Shown piece by piece: positions 51,234-59,944 of a DNA stretch of 64,000 nucleotides. Made by a program: the position numbers and the translations under genes. Source of the DNA: an uncultured Oscillibacter sp. GTDB taxonomy: Bacteria; Bacillota; Clostridia; Oscillospirales; Oscillospiraceae. The stretch is from contig CAJTZK010000001.1 in assembly GCA_910583785.1 (NCBI GenBank), positions 186,001-250,000 on the forward strand, written 5' to 3'. The number at the start of each line of letters is the position of its first letter. The first letter of the stretch is position 1. The notes under the pieces are model-generated. The model saw only the letters and a program-made list of their open reading frames with translations, made no database searches and was not told the DNA's origin.

Positions 51234-51850
51234 CGCCGGGCCTCCCACTTTTTCAGGAAGGTCCTCCGGTGGGCAGGGCAGGGGCCGTATTCATCCAGGG
51301 CGGCGTAGTGGGCTTTCGTGCCGTAGCCCTTATGCCGGGCAAAGCCGTACTGGGGGTAGCGGGCGTCCAGCTCCTGGACGGCGTAGCGGTCCCGGCTGAC
51401 CTTGGCCAGGATGGAGGCGGCGGCGATGGAGGCGCTTTTCCCGTCGCCGCCCACTAAGGTAACGTGGGGGGCCTCGATGGAAACCCGGCTGCCATGGTCC
51501 CGGTTGCCGTCGATGAGGCAGAGGTCCGGCCTGGCGGGCAGGCCGCCGATGGCCCTCTGCATGGCCAGCATCCGGGCGTTGAGGATGTCCAGCTCGTCAA
51601 TCTCCTCCGCCGTGGCAAAGGCCACGGACCACGCCTCCGCCTGGGCGGTGACAAGGCCATAGAGGGCTTCCCGTTTCGTTTCCGTCAGCTTCTTGGAGTC
51701 GTTCAGGCCGGGAATTTCCATCTCCCGGGGCAGGATGACGGCGGCGGCGTACACCGGACCCGCCAGAGGGCCCGCCCCCGCCTCGTCCACGCCGCAGAGG
51801 ACGGCAAAGCCCTTATTCCACTGTTCCCGCTCCGGGGTCCACAGGTCCAT
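51230..51850 (-). CDS. rnhB: Ribonuclease HII
   Basis: A 206-residue RNase HII: CGVDEAGAGPLAGPV (catalytic Asp and Glu), NDSKKL, LIDGNRD, and ILAKVSRDR with the final carboxylate. It removes ribonucleotides and RNA primers from DNA. GAGGAG precedes the ATG; the start overlaps the membrane-protein gene by 38 bp. Confidence 0.97.
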   Translation of the reverse strand: MDLWTPEREQWNKGFAVLCGVDEAGAGPLAGPVYAAAVILPREMEIPGLNDSKKLTETKREALYGLVTAQAEAWSVAFATAEEIDELDILNARMLAMQRAIGGLPARPDLCLIDGNRDHGSRVSIEAPHVTLVGGDGKSASIAAASILAKVSRDRYAVQELDARYPQYGFARHKGYGTKAHYAALDEYGPCPAHRRTFLKKWEARR

Positions 51851-52352
51851 GGTTCGTCGCTCCTCTCTGTCTGGCCCGGTGGTGGAGCCAGGTAAAATAC
51901 AGGAAATGGAGCAGGCAAACGAACAATGCCGCCCCGCATCCCCCGCTGTACCGGACCATTCCCGGCAAGTCCGCCAGCCATTGAAACAGCAGCCACGTAA
52001 AGGCCAGCAGCTGATTCAGCGGTGTCAGGAAGGAACAAAGCACCCCAAAAACAAGGAAGCCATTCACATCCCGAATCAAGTCCAGTTCGGCCGCCAAAAT
52101 CACTCCCGTAGCCAGCGCGGCGCTGAAGGCCCAGTACCATTTCACAAAGCGGAGCAGCCCCGGCCTCCCGGCGGCAAGCCATACGTCCAGGGCCAGCAGG
52201 CCCAGGAGCCAGACCGCCAGCAGAACCCAGGTCCAGCTGGTATACGTCTGATAGAGGCTATGCATGAATGCGAGGACGCTGGTATAGAGATGCAGGGCCA
52301 CCCAGCCAACAGCCGCGAAATCGGCGGCACGCCACCGCTTGTTGTCTCCCAT
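51813..52352 (-). CDS. Four-helix membrane protein, tandem copy 1
   Basis: A 179-residue membrane protein. It begins MGDNKRWRAADFAAVGWVAL and has about four membrane segments (about 12-30, 42-60, 71-90 and 130-155), with a Pro/His-rich cytoplasmic tail (TNHGPVDPGAGTVE). Aligned with the gene at 52395-52912 it is clearly a paralogue of the same length. Unknown family. GGGAGG precedes the ATG; the end overlaps rnhB. Confidence 0.75.
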   Translation of the reverse strand: MGDNKRWRAADFAAVGWVALHLYTSVLAFMHSLYQTYTSWTWVLLAVWLLGLLALDVWLAAGRPGLLRFVKWYWAFSAALATGVILAAELDLIRDVNGFLVFGVLCSFLTPLNQLLAFTWLLFQWLADLPGMVRYSGGCGAALFVCLLHFLYFTWLHHRARQRGATNHGPVDPGAGTVE

Positions 52353-52394
52353 TACGATACCTCCCCAGTAAATCCGCCGCGGAAGGCAGAACCG

Positions 52395-52912
52395 TCATTT
52401 CTCTGTTTCTCCTCCACGGTCCACAGGTCCATCCGGCGGCGCTCCTTTCCCCATGGCCCGGCGGTGGAGCCGGGTGAGATAAACGAAGTGCACCAGGCAG
52501 AACAAGCATCCGGCAAACGTCCTCAGCTCCCTCCCCACCAGCTCCCGGGCCCGCCACAGCAGGGCCTCCAGTTGGTGGGCAGGCGTCAGGAAGGAGCAGA
52601 TCACAAACACCAGCGCGGCCATATCCGGCACCGTCCAGTCCAGCCATTCTACCAAAAGCATGATGCCGAACATCCCGGAGCTGAAGCCCCAGAACCATTT
52701 CAGGCTCCGCAGCAGCTCCGCGTCCCCGGAGACGTACAGCCACGCATCCAGGGCCAGCAGGGCCAGGAGCCAGAGCCCCAGCAGGGCCAGCTCCCGCCCG
52801 AGTAGCTGCGATAGAGGCCGCACAAGATGGCGTAGACGCTGGTGCAGACGTGCAGGACCATCCATAGAAGCGCTCCGGCATTGACAGCTCTCCACCGCCG
52901 CTTATCCCCCAT
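52395..52912 (-). pseudogene. Membrane protein, tandem copy 2, frameshifted
   Basis: From ATG at 52912 the frame reads MGDKRRWRAVNAGALLWMVL, then LYRSYSG, and fails at CCC (52797-52799). The next frame resumes at once (RELALLGLWLLALLALDAWL) and reaches a stop at 52395. Adding one G restores a protein that aligns residue for residue with copy 1 (YRSYSGRELALLG against YQTYTSWTWVLLA). So a single-base loss in a G run broke it, or the sequence is wrong there. The RBS GGAGGGG and a 1-bp overlap with rbgA are intact. Confidence 0.8.
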
Positions 52913-53775
52913 TACGGCCCCTCCAGGGTAAACCGCCCCAGCTTGCCGGAGCGGAACTCGTCCAGCAGAATCTTCGCCATGCGTTCCGTGTCCACTTCCC
53001 CGCCGGAAACCAGGAAGCCCCGCCGCCGCCCGGCGGCCTCTAAAAGCCGCCAGCCGAAGGCCACATCGTTCTCCTCCCGCTCCGGAAGGGCTTGGAGCTT
53101 ATATCCGGTTTTCAGGGCCTCCGGGTAATGCTCCGACAGGTACGCCATCAAATGGCACCCCAGGGTCTCCGTGTCCAGAATCTCGTCCTTCACCGCCCCG
53201 GTGAAGGCCAGATGCAGGGCCGTGTCCTGGTCGTCCAGCTTGGGCCAGAGGATGCCAGGGGTGTCCAGCAGCTCCAGGCCTTTGTCTATGGGCACCCACT
53301 GTTTGGACCGGGTAACGCCGGGGCGGTCCTCCGCCTTGGCGGTCTTCCGGCCCGCGATTTTATTGATAAAGGTAGACTTCCCCACGTTGGGGATGCCCAG
53401 GACCATGACCCGGACCACCCGGCCCGTCTGGCCCTTTTCGGCATAGGCCCGGAGCTTGTCCGCCAGCAGCGTCCGGACGGAGGCGGAAAAGGCCCCCGTG
53501 CCCGCGCCGCTCTTGGCATCCGTCTCCAGCACGGCCCAGCCCTTTTCCTTAAAGTGGGCCGTCCAGGCTTTCGTGGCCTCCCGGTCCGCCTGGTCCGCCC
53601 GGTTCAGGACCACCAAGCGGGGCTTGCCCGCCGTCAGGCCGTCCACGTCCGGGTTCCGGCTGGCCCGGGGAATCCGGGCGTCCAGAATCTCGCAGACCGC
53701 ATCCACATTTTTCAGCTGCTCCGCAATCATCCGTCGGGTTTTTGCCATGTGCCCGGGATACCATTGGATTTCCAT
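52912..53775 (-). CDS. rbgA: Ribosome biogenesis GTPase RbgA/YlqF
   Basis: A 287-residue circularly permuted GTPase: G4 NRAD comes first (LVVLNRADQ), then G5, then G1 GIPNVGKSTF and G3 DTPGILWPK. It begins MEIQWYPGHMAKTRR as the family does. It is needed for late 50S assembly. TGATG overlap with the upstream signal peptidase gene; order lepB-rbgA-rnhB is standard in Firmicutes. Confidence 0.97.
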   Translation of the reverse strand: MEIQWYPGHMAKTRRMIAEQLKNVDAVCEILDARIPRASRNPDVDGLTAGKPRLVVLNRADQADREATKAWTAHFKEKGWAVLETDAKSGAGTGAFSASVRTLLADKLRAYAEKGQTGRVVRVMVLGIPNVGKSTFINKIAGRKTAKAEDRPGVTRSKQWVPIDKGLELLDTPGILWPKLDDQDTALHLAFTGAVKDEILDTETLGCHLMAYLSEHYPEALKTGYKLQALPEREENDVAFGWRLLEAAGRRRGFLVSGGEVDTERMAKILLDEFRSGKLGRFTLEGP

Positions 53776-54371
53776 CAGCCGATCCCCCCGATCCGTCCGT
53801 AGTTCCGTATCCCCGTCCCGGCGTCCGGGCCCGGGAAGGCCAGGTACACCGCCCGGCCAATGATATACCGCTCATCCACCGTGCCCAGCCGCGCGTCCCG
53901 GCTGTCGGTGGAGTGGTTGCGGTTGTCCCCCAGGACGAAGACGCTGCCCTCCGGCACCGTGAGGGGAAACTCTGTTCCCTCCGCCGTGTAGGTCCGCTCA
54001 CTGGTATAGTCCTCCTGGAGGGGCTTCCCGTCCACAAAAACCGTTCCGGAGGTAAAGTCGATGTCCACCACCTGGCCCGCCGTGGCGACGACCCGTTTGA
54101 CGATGGGCGTGGGGAGGAAGCTCTCCTTACGCAGCACCACGACGTCCCCTGGCGCATAGCCTCCGCAGAGCGTGGAATTCAATACCAGCAGACGGTCCCC
54201 GTCCTGAAGGGACGGCACCATGGAGTGTCCGTCCACCCCGATGAGGCGGACGCCGAAGGTAAACAGCAGCACCACCGCCAGCACGGAACAGACCAGGGCC
54301 TGTACCCACTCATAGGCCTCCCGGTTCCGGCTTTTTTTCTCCTGGGGCTCCGCCCCCGCTTCTCTCTGCAT
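53775..54371 (-). CDS. lepB: Signal peptidase I (second of tandem pair)
   Basis: A 198-residue type I signal peptidase. Cytoplasmic N-terminus, one membrane segment (about 24-46), catalytic S50 (GHSMVPSL) and K92 (PIVKRVVA), and the C-terminal box LGDNRNHSTDSR. It removes signal peptides from exported proteins. It shares about half its sequence with the gene just upstream. Confidence 0.95.
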   Translation of the reverse strand: MQREAGAEPQEKKSRNREAYEWVQALVCSVLAVVLLFTFGVRLIGVDGHSMVPSLQDGDRLLVLNSTLCGGYAPGDVVVLRKESFLPTPIVKRVVATAGQVVDIDFTSGTVFVDGKPLQEDYTSERTYTAEGTEFPLTVPEGSVFVLGDNRNHSTDSRDARLGTVDERYIIGRAVYLAFPGPDAGTGIRNYGRIGGIG

Positions 54372-54405
54372 GTCTCTTTCTCTCCTTGATCAGGCTGGGT
54401 CCTTC

Positions 54406-54999
54406 TCAGAGCCTCCCGATGCGGTCCCACTCCCGCATCCCCAGGTCCTCCGTCTCCCCCGGCAGCAGGAGGAACACTGCCCGGCCAATGAGGCACCGCT
54501 CGTCCACCGCCCCCAATTCCGGCGCCCGGCTGTCCCGGCTGCCGTTTCGGTTGTCCCCCATGAGGAAGACGCTGCCCTCCGGCACCGTGAAGGGGAACTC
54601 CGCCCCCTCCGACAGATGGGTGGCCTCCCGGATGTAGGGCTCCTCCAGGGCCTGGCCATCCACATAGACCACGCCCCCGTCAAAGTCTACGTCCACGGTC
54701 TGGCCCCCGGTGGCGATGACCCGTTTGACAATGGGCTCCCCGTTTTCAAAGGCGGCCTTGGCGGCGATCACCACATCCCCCCGTTCAAAGCCTCCGCAGA
54801 GGGCCCGGTTCACTACCAGCAGCAGGTCCCCATTTTGCAGCGTCTCCCGCATGGACCCGCCGGAGACACCCACCACCCGGGCCCCGAAAGCAAACAGCAC
54901 CACCGCCGCCAATACGGAGCACACCAGCGCCTGGGCCCACTCGTAGAGCCCCCGGCCCGGCTGTTCCTGCTTCTTCTCGTCCTTCTTTTCGTCCGGCAT
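54406..54999 (-). CDS. lepB: Signal peptidase I (first of tandem pair)
   Basis: A 197-residue type I signal peptidase from ATG at 54999 (GGAGG upstream). N-terminal Lys/Glu-rich tail, membrane segment about 22-45, S49 (GGSMRETL) and K92 (PIVKRVIA), and MGDNRNGSRDSR near the end. The two copies are probably an old duplication with shared or slightly different substrates. It leads the operon. Confidence 0.95.
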   Translation of the reverse strand: MPDEKKDEKKQEQPGRGLYEWAQALVCSVLAAVVLFAFGARVVGVSGGSMRETLQNGDLLLVVNRALCGGFERGDVVIAAKAAFENGEPIVKRVIATGGQTVDVDFDGGVVYVDGQALEEPYIREATHLSEGAEFPFTVPEGSVFLMGDNRNGSRDSRAPELGAVDERCLIGRAVFLLLPGETEDLGMREWDRIGRL

Positions 55000-55040
55000 C
55001 TCGATTCCTCCGTTGAAGTCAAAAGTTTTCAATCTAAAAT

Positions 55041-55069
55041 AGTATAGCAAAATTGTCTTGAAATCACAA
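55041..55069 (-). promoter_or_regulatory. Promoter of the signal peptidase-rbgA-rnhB operon
   Basis: Minus strand: -35 TTGTGA (55064-55069), 17-bp spacer ending TGC, -10 TATACT (55041-55046). No other strong promoter or terminator is seen down to the phosphoesterase gene, so the unit may span ten genes. Confidence 0.75.
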
Positions 55070-55129
55070 GGGTTTTTTCCAAAACTGCCTTGTCAAATTC
55101 GTCAAAACCTACAAAGTTCATTTCCAGGC

Positions 55130-55159
55130 TTGACAAAAGCTTCCTGCAAGGCGTATTCT
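55130..55159 (+). promoter_or_regulatory. Promoter of T-box leader
   Basis: -35 TTGACA (55130-55135), 18-bp spacer, -10 TATTCT (55154-55159). Confidence 0.7.
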
Positions 55160-55174
55160 GTATCCAATTTCAAA

Positions 55175-55470
55175 GGCGCAAACCGATGACGCGGGCGAGT
55201 AAACGGGGCCTTGGTTCTCAAAGAGAGCCGCCGGTGGTGGAAGGGCGGCAGAAGCAAGCCTGTTGAATGGACCGCGGAGGGCGGGCTGAACGGGATATCC
55301 CCTATTATGCTCCGACGGGTGTTTCCCCCGTTACCAAGGAAAGGCGCGTGTTGGCGCGCTGCCGAGCGGGCGATGTTCCATCGCCAATTTGGGTGGCACC
55401 GCAGAAGTTTTAAGGCTTTTGTCCCAAAAGTACCTGTAACGGGTTCTTTCGTGGGATGGAAGCCTTTTTT
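55175..55470 (+). ncRNA. T-box riboswitch, tRNA-Trp specific
   Basis: A T-box leader. The distal stem I hairpin (GCCGCC with GGCGGC, 55227-55249) has the usual loop. The specifier is in GAA-TGG-ACC, with TGG (Trp) at 55268-55270. Stem III (GGCGATG/CATCGCC, 55369-55385) directly precedes the T-box GGGTGGCACCGC (55391-55402). The bulge TGGC would pair with a GCCA tRNA end, fitting the discriminator G of tRNA-Trp. A terminator stem (55412-55470) ends in six T. Uncharged tRNA-Trp should favour read-through into trpS. Confidence 0.92.
55412..55470 (+). terminator. T-box terminator hairpin
   Basis: AAGGCTT (55412-55418) pairs with AAGCCTT (55460-55466); inner blocks TCCCA/TGGGA, AAG/CTT and ACC/GGT extend the stem. 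Six T follow. Confidence 0.85.
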
Positions 55471-55511
55471 GTGTCTCCCTGGAAGCAGCCGGAAGTTGGA
55501 AAGGAGCCGCT

Positions 55512-55526
55512 ATGACACGCAGATAA
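55512..55526 (+). other. Four-codon ORF with strong RBS between T-box and trpS
   Basis: GGAAAGGAG is five to six bases before ATG ACA CGC AGA TAA (Met-Thr-Arg-Arg-stop). It is a well-formed initiation site with almost no product, so it may be a leader peptide, a leftover gene start or chance. Confidence 0.35.
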
Positions 55527-55566
55527 AAACCGATTCCGCCTCCCCTTACTTTTTAAGCTCCGGCAA

Positions 55567-55595
55567 TTGCGCTTTCCGGAAATTCGTGGTATAGT
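55567..55595 (+). promoter_or_regulatory. Second promoter of trpS, downstream of the T-box
   Basis: -35 TTGCGC (55567-55572), 17-bp spacer ending TGG (extended -10), -10 TATAGT (55590-55595). Transcripts from here skip the T-box. A 7-bp stem (55612-55618 with 55624-55630) forms in the short 5' UTR. Confidence 0.6.
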
Positions 55596-55649
55596 AATAA
55601 GAATTGGATCAGGCCCCGCCATCCGGGGCCGGACAGTGAGGTGCATCGT

Positions 55650-56645
55650 ATGGAAAACCAGAAAAAGCGGATTTTCAGCGGAATTCAGCCCAGCGGCGAA
55701 CTGACGCTGGGGTCTTATATGGGCGCCATTAAAAGCTGGGTAAACCTCCAGGACCAATATGAGTGCGTGTACTGCATCGTGGACATGCACGCCATCACCG
55801 TGCGGCAGGTCCCGGCGGACCTGCGCCGCAGGGCTCTGGAACAGCTGGCCCAGTATATCGCCTGCGGCCTGGACCCGGAGAAGAACATCATGTTCATCCA
55901 GAGCCATGTGCCCCAGCACGCGGAACTCAGCTGGGTGCTGAGCTGTTATACCCAGTTCGGCGAGCTCAGCCGCATGACCCAGTTCAAGCAGAAATCCCAG
56001 CAGCACGCCGACAATATCACCGCCGGGCTCTTCACCTACCCGGTGCTGATGGCGGCGGACATCCTGCTCTACCAGACGGACCTGGTGCCCGTGGGGGCGG
56101 ACCAGAAGCAGCACGTGGAAATCTGCCGGGACATCGCCCAGCGGTTCAACGGCGTTTACAGCGAAACCTTCACCCTGCCGGAGCCCTTCATTCCCAAGAT
56201 GGGAGCCCGGGTCATGAGCCTGGCCAGCCCTGAAAACAAGATGAGCAAGTCCGACCCCGGCGGCTGCGTGTACCTTCTGGAAAAGCCCGAAGACATCCTG
56301 CGTAAGTTCAAGAAGGCCGTGACAGACTCCGAGGCCGCCGTCCGCTTCGACCCGGCCGGAAAGCCCGGCGTATCCAACCTGATGCAGATTTACGCCGCCG
56401 CCACTGGCAAATCCCTGGAGGACATTGAGGCCGAATTTGACGGGCAGGGCTACGGAATCTTTAAGGAAACCGTGGGCGAGGCCGTGGTGGAGCTCCTCCG
56501 TCCCTTCCGGGAGGAGACCCAGCGCCTGCTGGCGGACAAGGCCTACCTGGAGGGCGTTTACCGCCAGGGAGCAGAGCGGGCCTCCCGCATTGCCGGGCGC
56601 ACCCTCTCGAAAGTTTACAAAAAGGTGGGCTTCCTGCCCCGGTAA
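55650..56645 (+). CDS. trpS: Tryptophanyl-tRNA synthetase
   Basis: A 331-residue class I synthetase: the HIGH-equivalent is in GELTLGSYMGAI, KMSKS is present (ENKMSKSDP), and Trp-site residues lie in GADQKQHVEICRD. It charges tRNA-Trp. ATG at 55650 has GTGAGGTG upstream. The Trp-specific T-box upstream agrees with the identity. Confidence 0.97.
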   Translation: MENQKKRIFSGIQPSGELTLGSYMGAIKSWVNLQDQYECVYCIVDMHAITVRQVPADLRRRALEQLAQYIACGLDPEKNIMFIQSHVPQHAELSWVLSCYTQFGELSRMTQFKQKSQQHADNITAGLFTYPVLMAADILLYQTDLVPVGADQKQHVEICRDIAQRFNGVYSETFTLPEPFIPKMGARVMSLASPENKMSKSDPGGCVYLLEKPEDILRKFKKAVTDSEAAVRFDPAGKPGVSNLMQIYAAATGKSLEDIEAEFDGQGYGIFKETVGEAVVELLRPFREETQRLLADKAYLEGVYRQGAERASRIAGRTLSKVYKKVGFLPR

Positions 56646-56820
56646 GCATGTCCTCCCCCCATCCCCAGGGGGCTCCCGGCGGCCCTGCCGCTCAGGGGTC
56701 CTGGGATACCCGGAGGACCAAAACAGCCGGAAGAACTTCTGCGGATCCTGCCCGCCTGGCAGTCATCCAGCCCGGAACAACAGCAGCCAAGCATTGTTCT
56801 ACAATTAGAGGAGAGAAACT

Positions 56821-57969
56821 ATGCCCTTAGATAACCAGCTGATTGCCTACGTGGCCCTCGCCCTGCTGGCGGCGCTGGTCATCAGCTTCCTGATGACCCC
56901 TGTGGTAAAGACCTTTGCCTACAAGGTGGGGGCGGTGGACGTGCCCAAAGACGCCCGCCGGATGCACAAGATCCCCATCCCCCGCCTGGGCGGCCTGGCC
57001 ATTTTCATCGGCTTCATGGTCAGCGTCCTCGTCCTGGGGAACGTCCGGGGGAACGGCCAGATGCAGAGCATCCTCCTGGGCTCCGTCATCATCGTGGTGC
57101 TGGGAGTGGTGGACGACATCATGGCCCTGCCCGCCATGCTGAAATTCGTGGTCCAGATCGCCGCCGCCCTGATTCCCGCCCTGAACGGGGTGGTCATCCA
57201 GGCCTTTTCCAATCCCAATATCTTTTCCGACAGCCTTTACTGGGTGCTGGGCCCCCTGTCCGTGCCCTTTACGGTGCTGTGGATCGTGGCGATTACCAAC
57301 GCGGTAAACCTCATCGACGGGCTGGACGGCCTGGCCAACGGCGTCTCCGCCATCTCGGCCACCACCATGCTGGTCATCGCCCTGCTGGCCTCCGAGGCGG
57401 AGGTAGCCGTGGTCATGGCGGCCCTGGTGGGCGCCTGCGTGGGCTTCATGCCATACAACCTCAACCCCGCCAAGATGTTCATGGGGGACACCGGGGCCAC
57501 CTTCCTGGGCTATATCCTGGCCACCATGTCCATTCAGGGGCTCTTCAAGTTTTACGCGGTGATCTCTTTTGCCGTGCCCTTCCTGATTTTGGGGCTCCCG
57601 ATTTTCGACACGGCCTTTGCCTTCATCCGGCGCATCGCCCACGGGCAAAGCCCCATGCACGCTGACCGGGGGCACATCCACCACCGGCTCATTGACATGG
57701 GGCTGAACCAGAAGCAGGCGGTAGCGACGCTGTATGTCATCTCCGCCATGCTGGGGCTTTCCGCCGTGGTACTGACTACCGGGGGAGAGCAGAAGGCCAT
57801 GCTGTTTTTCCTGGCCTTGTGCATCGTGGCCGTGGTGGCCGCCCGGGTGGTATTCCCCAAGGAAATCCGGGAGGAGCTCCATGAGGAAATCGAGGAGCTC
57901 CGGGAGCTGGGGCACCATGGCGGGCACACGGAACAAACAGACGCCCCCAGCGGGGATAAGGAGGGCTGA
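56821..57969 (+). CDS. tagO: Undecaprenyl-phosphate GlcNAc-1-phosphate transferase (TagO/WecA)
   Basis: A 382-residue membrane enzyme with about ten helices. Diagnostic loops are VVDDIMALP, NAVNLIDGLDGLA, FMGDTGATFLGY and the cytoplasmic HADRGHIHHRL. It puts GlcNAc-1-P on undecaprenyl phosphate, the first step of teichoic acid or other surface polymer synthesis. A hydrophilic Glu/His tail follows. GAGGAG precedes the ATG. It is followed directly by wecB. Confidence 0.95.
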   Translation: MPLDNQLIAYVALALLAALVISFLMTPVVKTFAYKVGAVDVPKDARRMHKIPIPRLGGLAIFIGFMVSVLVLGNVRGNGQMQSILLGSVIIVVLGVVDDIMALPAMLKFVVQIAAALIPALNGVVIQAFSNPNIFSDSLYWVLGPLSVPFTVLWIVAITNAVNLIDGLDGLANGVSAISATTMLVIALLASEAEVAVVMAALVGACVGFMPYNLNPAKMFMGDTGATFLGYILATMSIQGLFKFYAVISFAVPFLILGLPIFDTAFAFIRRIAHGQSPMHADRGHIHHRLIDMGLNQKQAVATLYVISAMLGLSAVVLTTGGEQKAMLFFLALCIVAVVAARVVFPKEIREELHEEIEELRELGHHGGHTEQTDAPSGDKEG

Positions 57970-59121
57970 ATGAAACACGCACGGATTTTAAGCGTCTTCG
58001 GCACCCGGCCGGAGGCCATCAAAATGTGCCCCCTGGTGAAAGAGCTGGCCTCCCGGGAGGGCATCGAGAGTCTTTGCTGCGTCACCGCCCAGCACCGGCA
58101 AATGCTGGACAGCGTGCTGGAGGTCTTCGGCGTAAAGCCCGGCTGGGACCTGGACATCATGACCCCCCGGCAGACCCTCTCCAGCATCACCAGCAAGTGC
58201 CTCCTGGGCATGGACGAGGCCGTCAGCACGCTGAAACCCGATATGATCCTGGTCCACGGGGACACCTCCACCACCTTCGCCGGTGCCCTCTCCGCCTATT
58301 ACCACCAGGTGGCCGTGGGCCATGTGGAAGCGGGCCTGCGGACCTATGACAAATACGCCCCCTTTCCCGAGGAGATGAACCGGGTACTGACCTCTTCCAT
58401 CGCGGACCTGCACTTCTGCCCCACCGCCGGGAACCGGGAAAACCTCCTCCGGGAGGGCCGGAACCCCAAGGACATTTTCATCACCGGAAACACCGTCATC
58501 GACGCGCTGAAAACTACCGTCCGGAAGGACTACCGCTTCGCGACAGAGGAACTGAACCGCCTCCCCTACGGGGAGAAGAAAGTGCTCCTGGTCACCTGCC
58601 ACCGCCGGGAAAACTATGGTGAACCCATGAAGAATATCTGTCTGGCCCTCCGGCAGATCGCCGAGGAGAACCGGGACGTGGAGCTGGTCTATCCCGTCCA
58701 CCTGAGCCCCGTGGTCCGGGAGGCCGTGGACCGGTACCTCCGGGGCACGCCCCGGGTCCACCTCATTGATCCCCTTCCCGCCGACGAGATGCACAACCTA
58801 ATGGACCGCTGTTACCTGGTTCTGACGGACTCCGGCGGCCTCCAGGAAGAGGCCCCGGCTTTGGGCAAGCCCGTGCTGGTCCTCCGCCGGGAGACAGAGC
58901 GTCCGGAAGCCGTGGCCGCCGGGACGGTGAAGCTGGCGGGCGTGGTCCAGGACGACATCGTCACCATGGCCTCCCGGCTGATCCAGGACAGGCGGGCCTA
59001 CGACGAGATGGCCCGCGCCGTAAACCCCTATGGCGACGGAAACGCCTGCCGCCGCATCGCCGACGCCATTGAGTGGCGTTTCGGCCTCCGGGGAGAACGG
59101 CCCGCAGATTACAAGGCGTAA
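57970..59121 (+). CDS. wecB: UDP-GlcNAc 2-epimerase (non-hydrolysing)
   Basis: A 383-residue GT-B-like epimerase: GTRPEAIKMCPLV, LVHGDTSTTFAGAL, HVEAGLRTYDKYAPFPEE and DSGGLQEEAP. It makes UDP-ManNAc for linkage units of wall polymers (MnaA role). It starts right after the tagO stop, with GGAGG five bases before the ATG, so the two act in one pathway. Confidence 0.96.
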   Translation: MKHARILSVFGTRPEAIKMCPLVKELASREGIESLCCVTAQHRQMLDSVLEVFGVKPGWDLDIMTPRQTLSSITSKCLLGMDEAVSTLKPDMILVHGDTSTTFAGALSAYYHQVAVGHVEAGLRTYDKYAPFPEEMNRVLTSSIADLHFCPTAGNRENLLREGRNPKDIFITGNTVIDALKTTVRKDYRFATEELNRLPYGEKKVLLVTCHRRENYGEPMKNICLALRQIAEENRDVELVYPVHLSPVVREAVDRYLRGTPRVHLIDPLPADEMHNLMDRCYLVLTDSGGLQEEAPALGKPVLVLRRETERPEAVAAGTVKLAGVVQDDIVTMASRLIQDRRAYDEMARAVNPYGDGNACRRIADAIEWRFGLRGERPADYKA

Positions 59122-59127
59122 GGGACC

Positions 59128-59910
59128 ATGGATAAGCGGAAGCTGAATGGAATCACCTGGGCCGTACTGGCGGCGGCCCTCGTCCTGGTGGCGCTGATGC
59201 TGGGGGGCAGCCTGAACCGCACCGCCCGCATCACCCTCCCTCCCTCCGACCTCCCCAGGGACCCCTCCACCGGAGGCATCAGCGAGGGCGCCGCGCTGAC
59301 GGTGGTCGAAATCACGCCGGAGACGGTCCAGGCCGCCATCGCCAGCCTGTCCAGGCCGGAGCACTACGGTCGGAACATGACCATTGAATACCTCTGGGAG
59401 GGCGGCGGCGGCACCCATGAGCTCTATACCATCGTCCGGGGCCCCTGGACCCGGGTAGACCGGGGACTCCCGGAGGGAACTACCCGGATCAGCCTCACCA
59501 ACGGGGAAGTAACCTACATCTGGTACGGCTATGGCCAGGACGCGGAGGTTACGGTCCTTCCGGCGGGGGAGTTCTCCGCCGATGTGGAACAGTCCATCCC
59601 CACTTACGAAGATATCCTGGACCTGCCTATGGAGGATATCGCCCTGGCGGATTACCGTTCCCTGGAATCCCTGACCTGCATCTACGTGGAAACCACGCCG
59701 GACTTGGCGGGCTACTCCACCCGGTACTGGGTCAGCGTGGAAAACGGCCTGCTGGTCCAGGCGGAACGCCTGCTGGGGGAAAACACCGTTTACCGGATGA
59801 CCTCCCTTTACGTGGACCAAACGGAGTACGACGCCTCCCGGTTCACCCTGCCTGACGGCACGGTGCTGCTGGAGGAGGACGGGCCAGAAGCGATGGAACC
59901 CATAAATTGA
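59128..59910 (+). CDS. Membrane-anchored protein, LolA-like fold possible
   Basis: A 260-residue protein with one N-terminal membrane segment (about 10-29, WAVLAAALVLVALMLGG) and an extracellular beta-rich domain (MTIEYLWEGGGGTHELYTIV, GEVTYIWYGYGQ, TRYWVSVENGLLVQAE). The alternating strands with an exposed hydrophobic pocket look like the LolA/RseB fold, but this is inference. AAGGGA precedes the ATG, and it follows wecB by 6 bp, so it may serve surface polymer work. Confidence 0.7.
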   Translation: MDKRKLNGITWAVLAAALVLVALMLGGSLNRTARITLPPSDLPRDPSTGGISEGAALTVVEITPETVQAAIASLSRPEHYGRNMTIEYLWEGGGGTHELYTIVRGPWTRVDRGLPEGTTRISLTNGEVTYIWYGYGQDAEVTVLPAGEFSADVEQSIPTYEDILDLPMEDIALADYRSLESLTCIYVETTPDLAGYSTRYWVSVENGLLVQAERLLGENTVYRMTSLYVDQTEYDASRFTLPDGTVLLEEDGPEAMEPIN

Positions 59911-59914
59911 GATG

Positions 59915-59943
59915 AAAAAGGACGGGAAGCCCCGTCCTTTTTT
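59915..59943. terminator. Bidirectional terminator
   Basis: A perfect 12-bp stem (59915-59926 with 59931-59942), A5/T6 ends, shared by the gene ending at 59910 and the convergent gene ending at 59945. Confidence 0.9.
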
Positions 59944-59944
59944 G

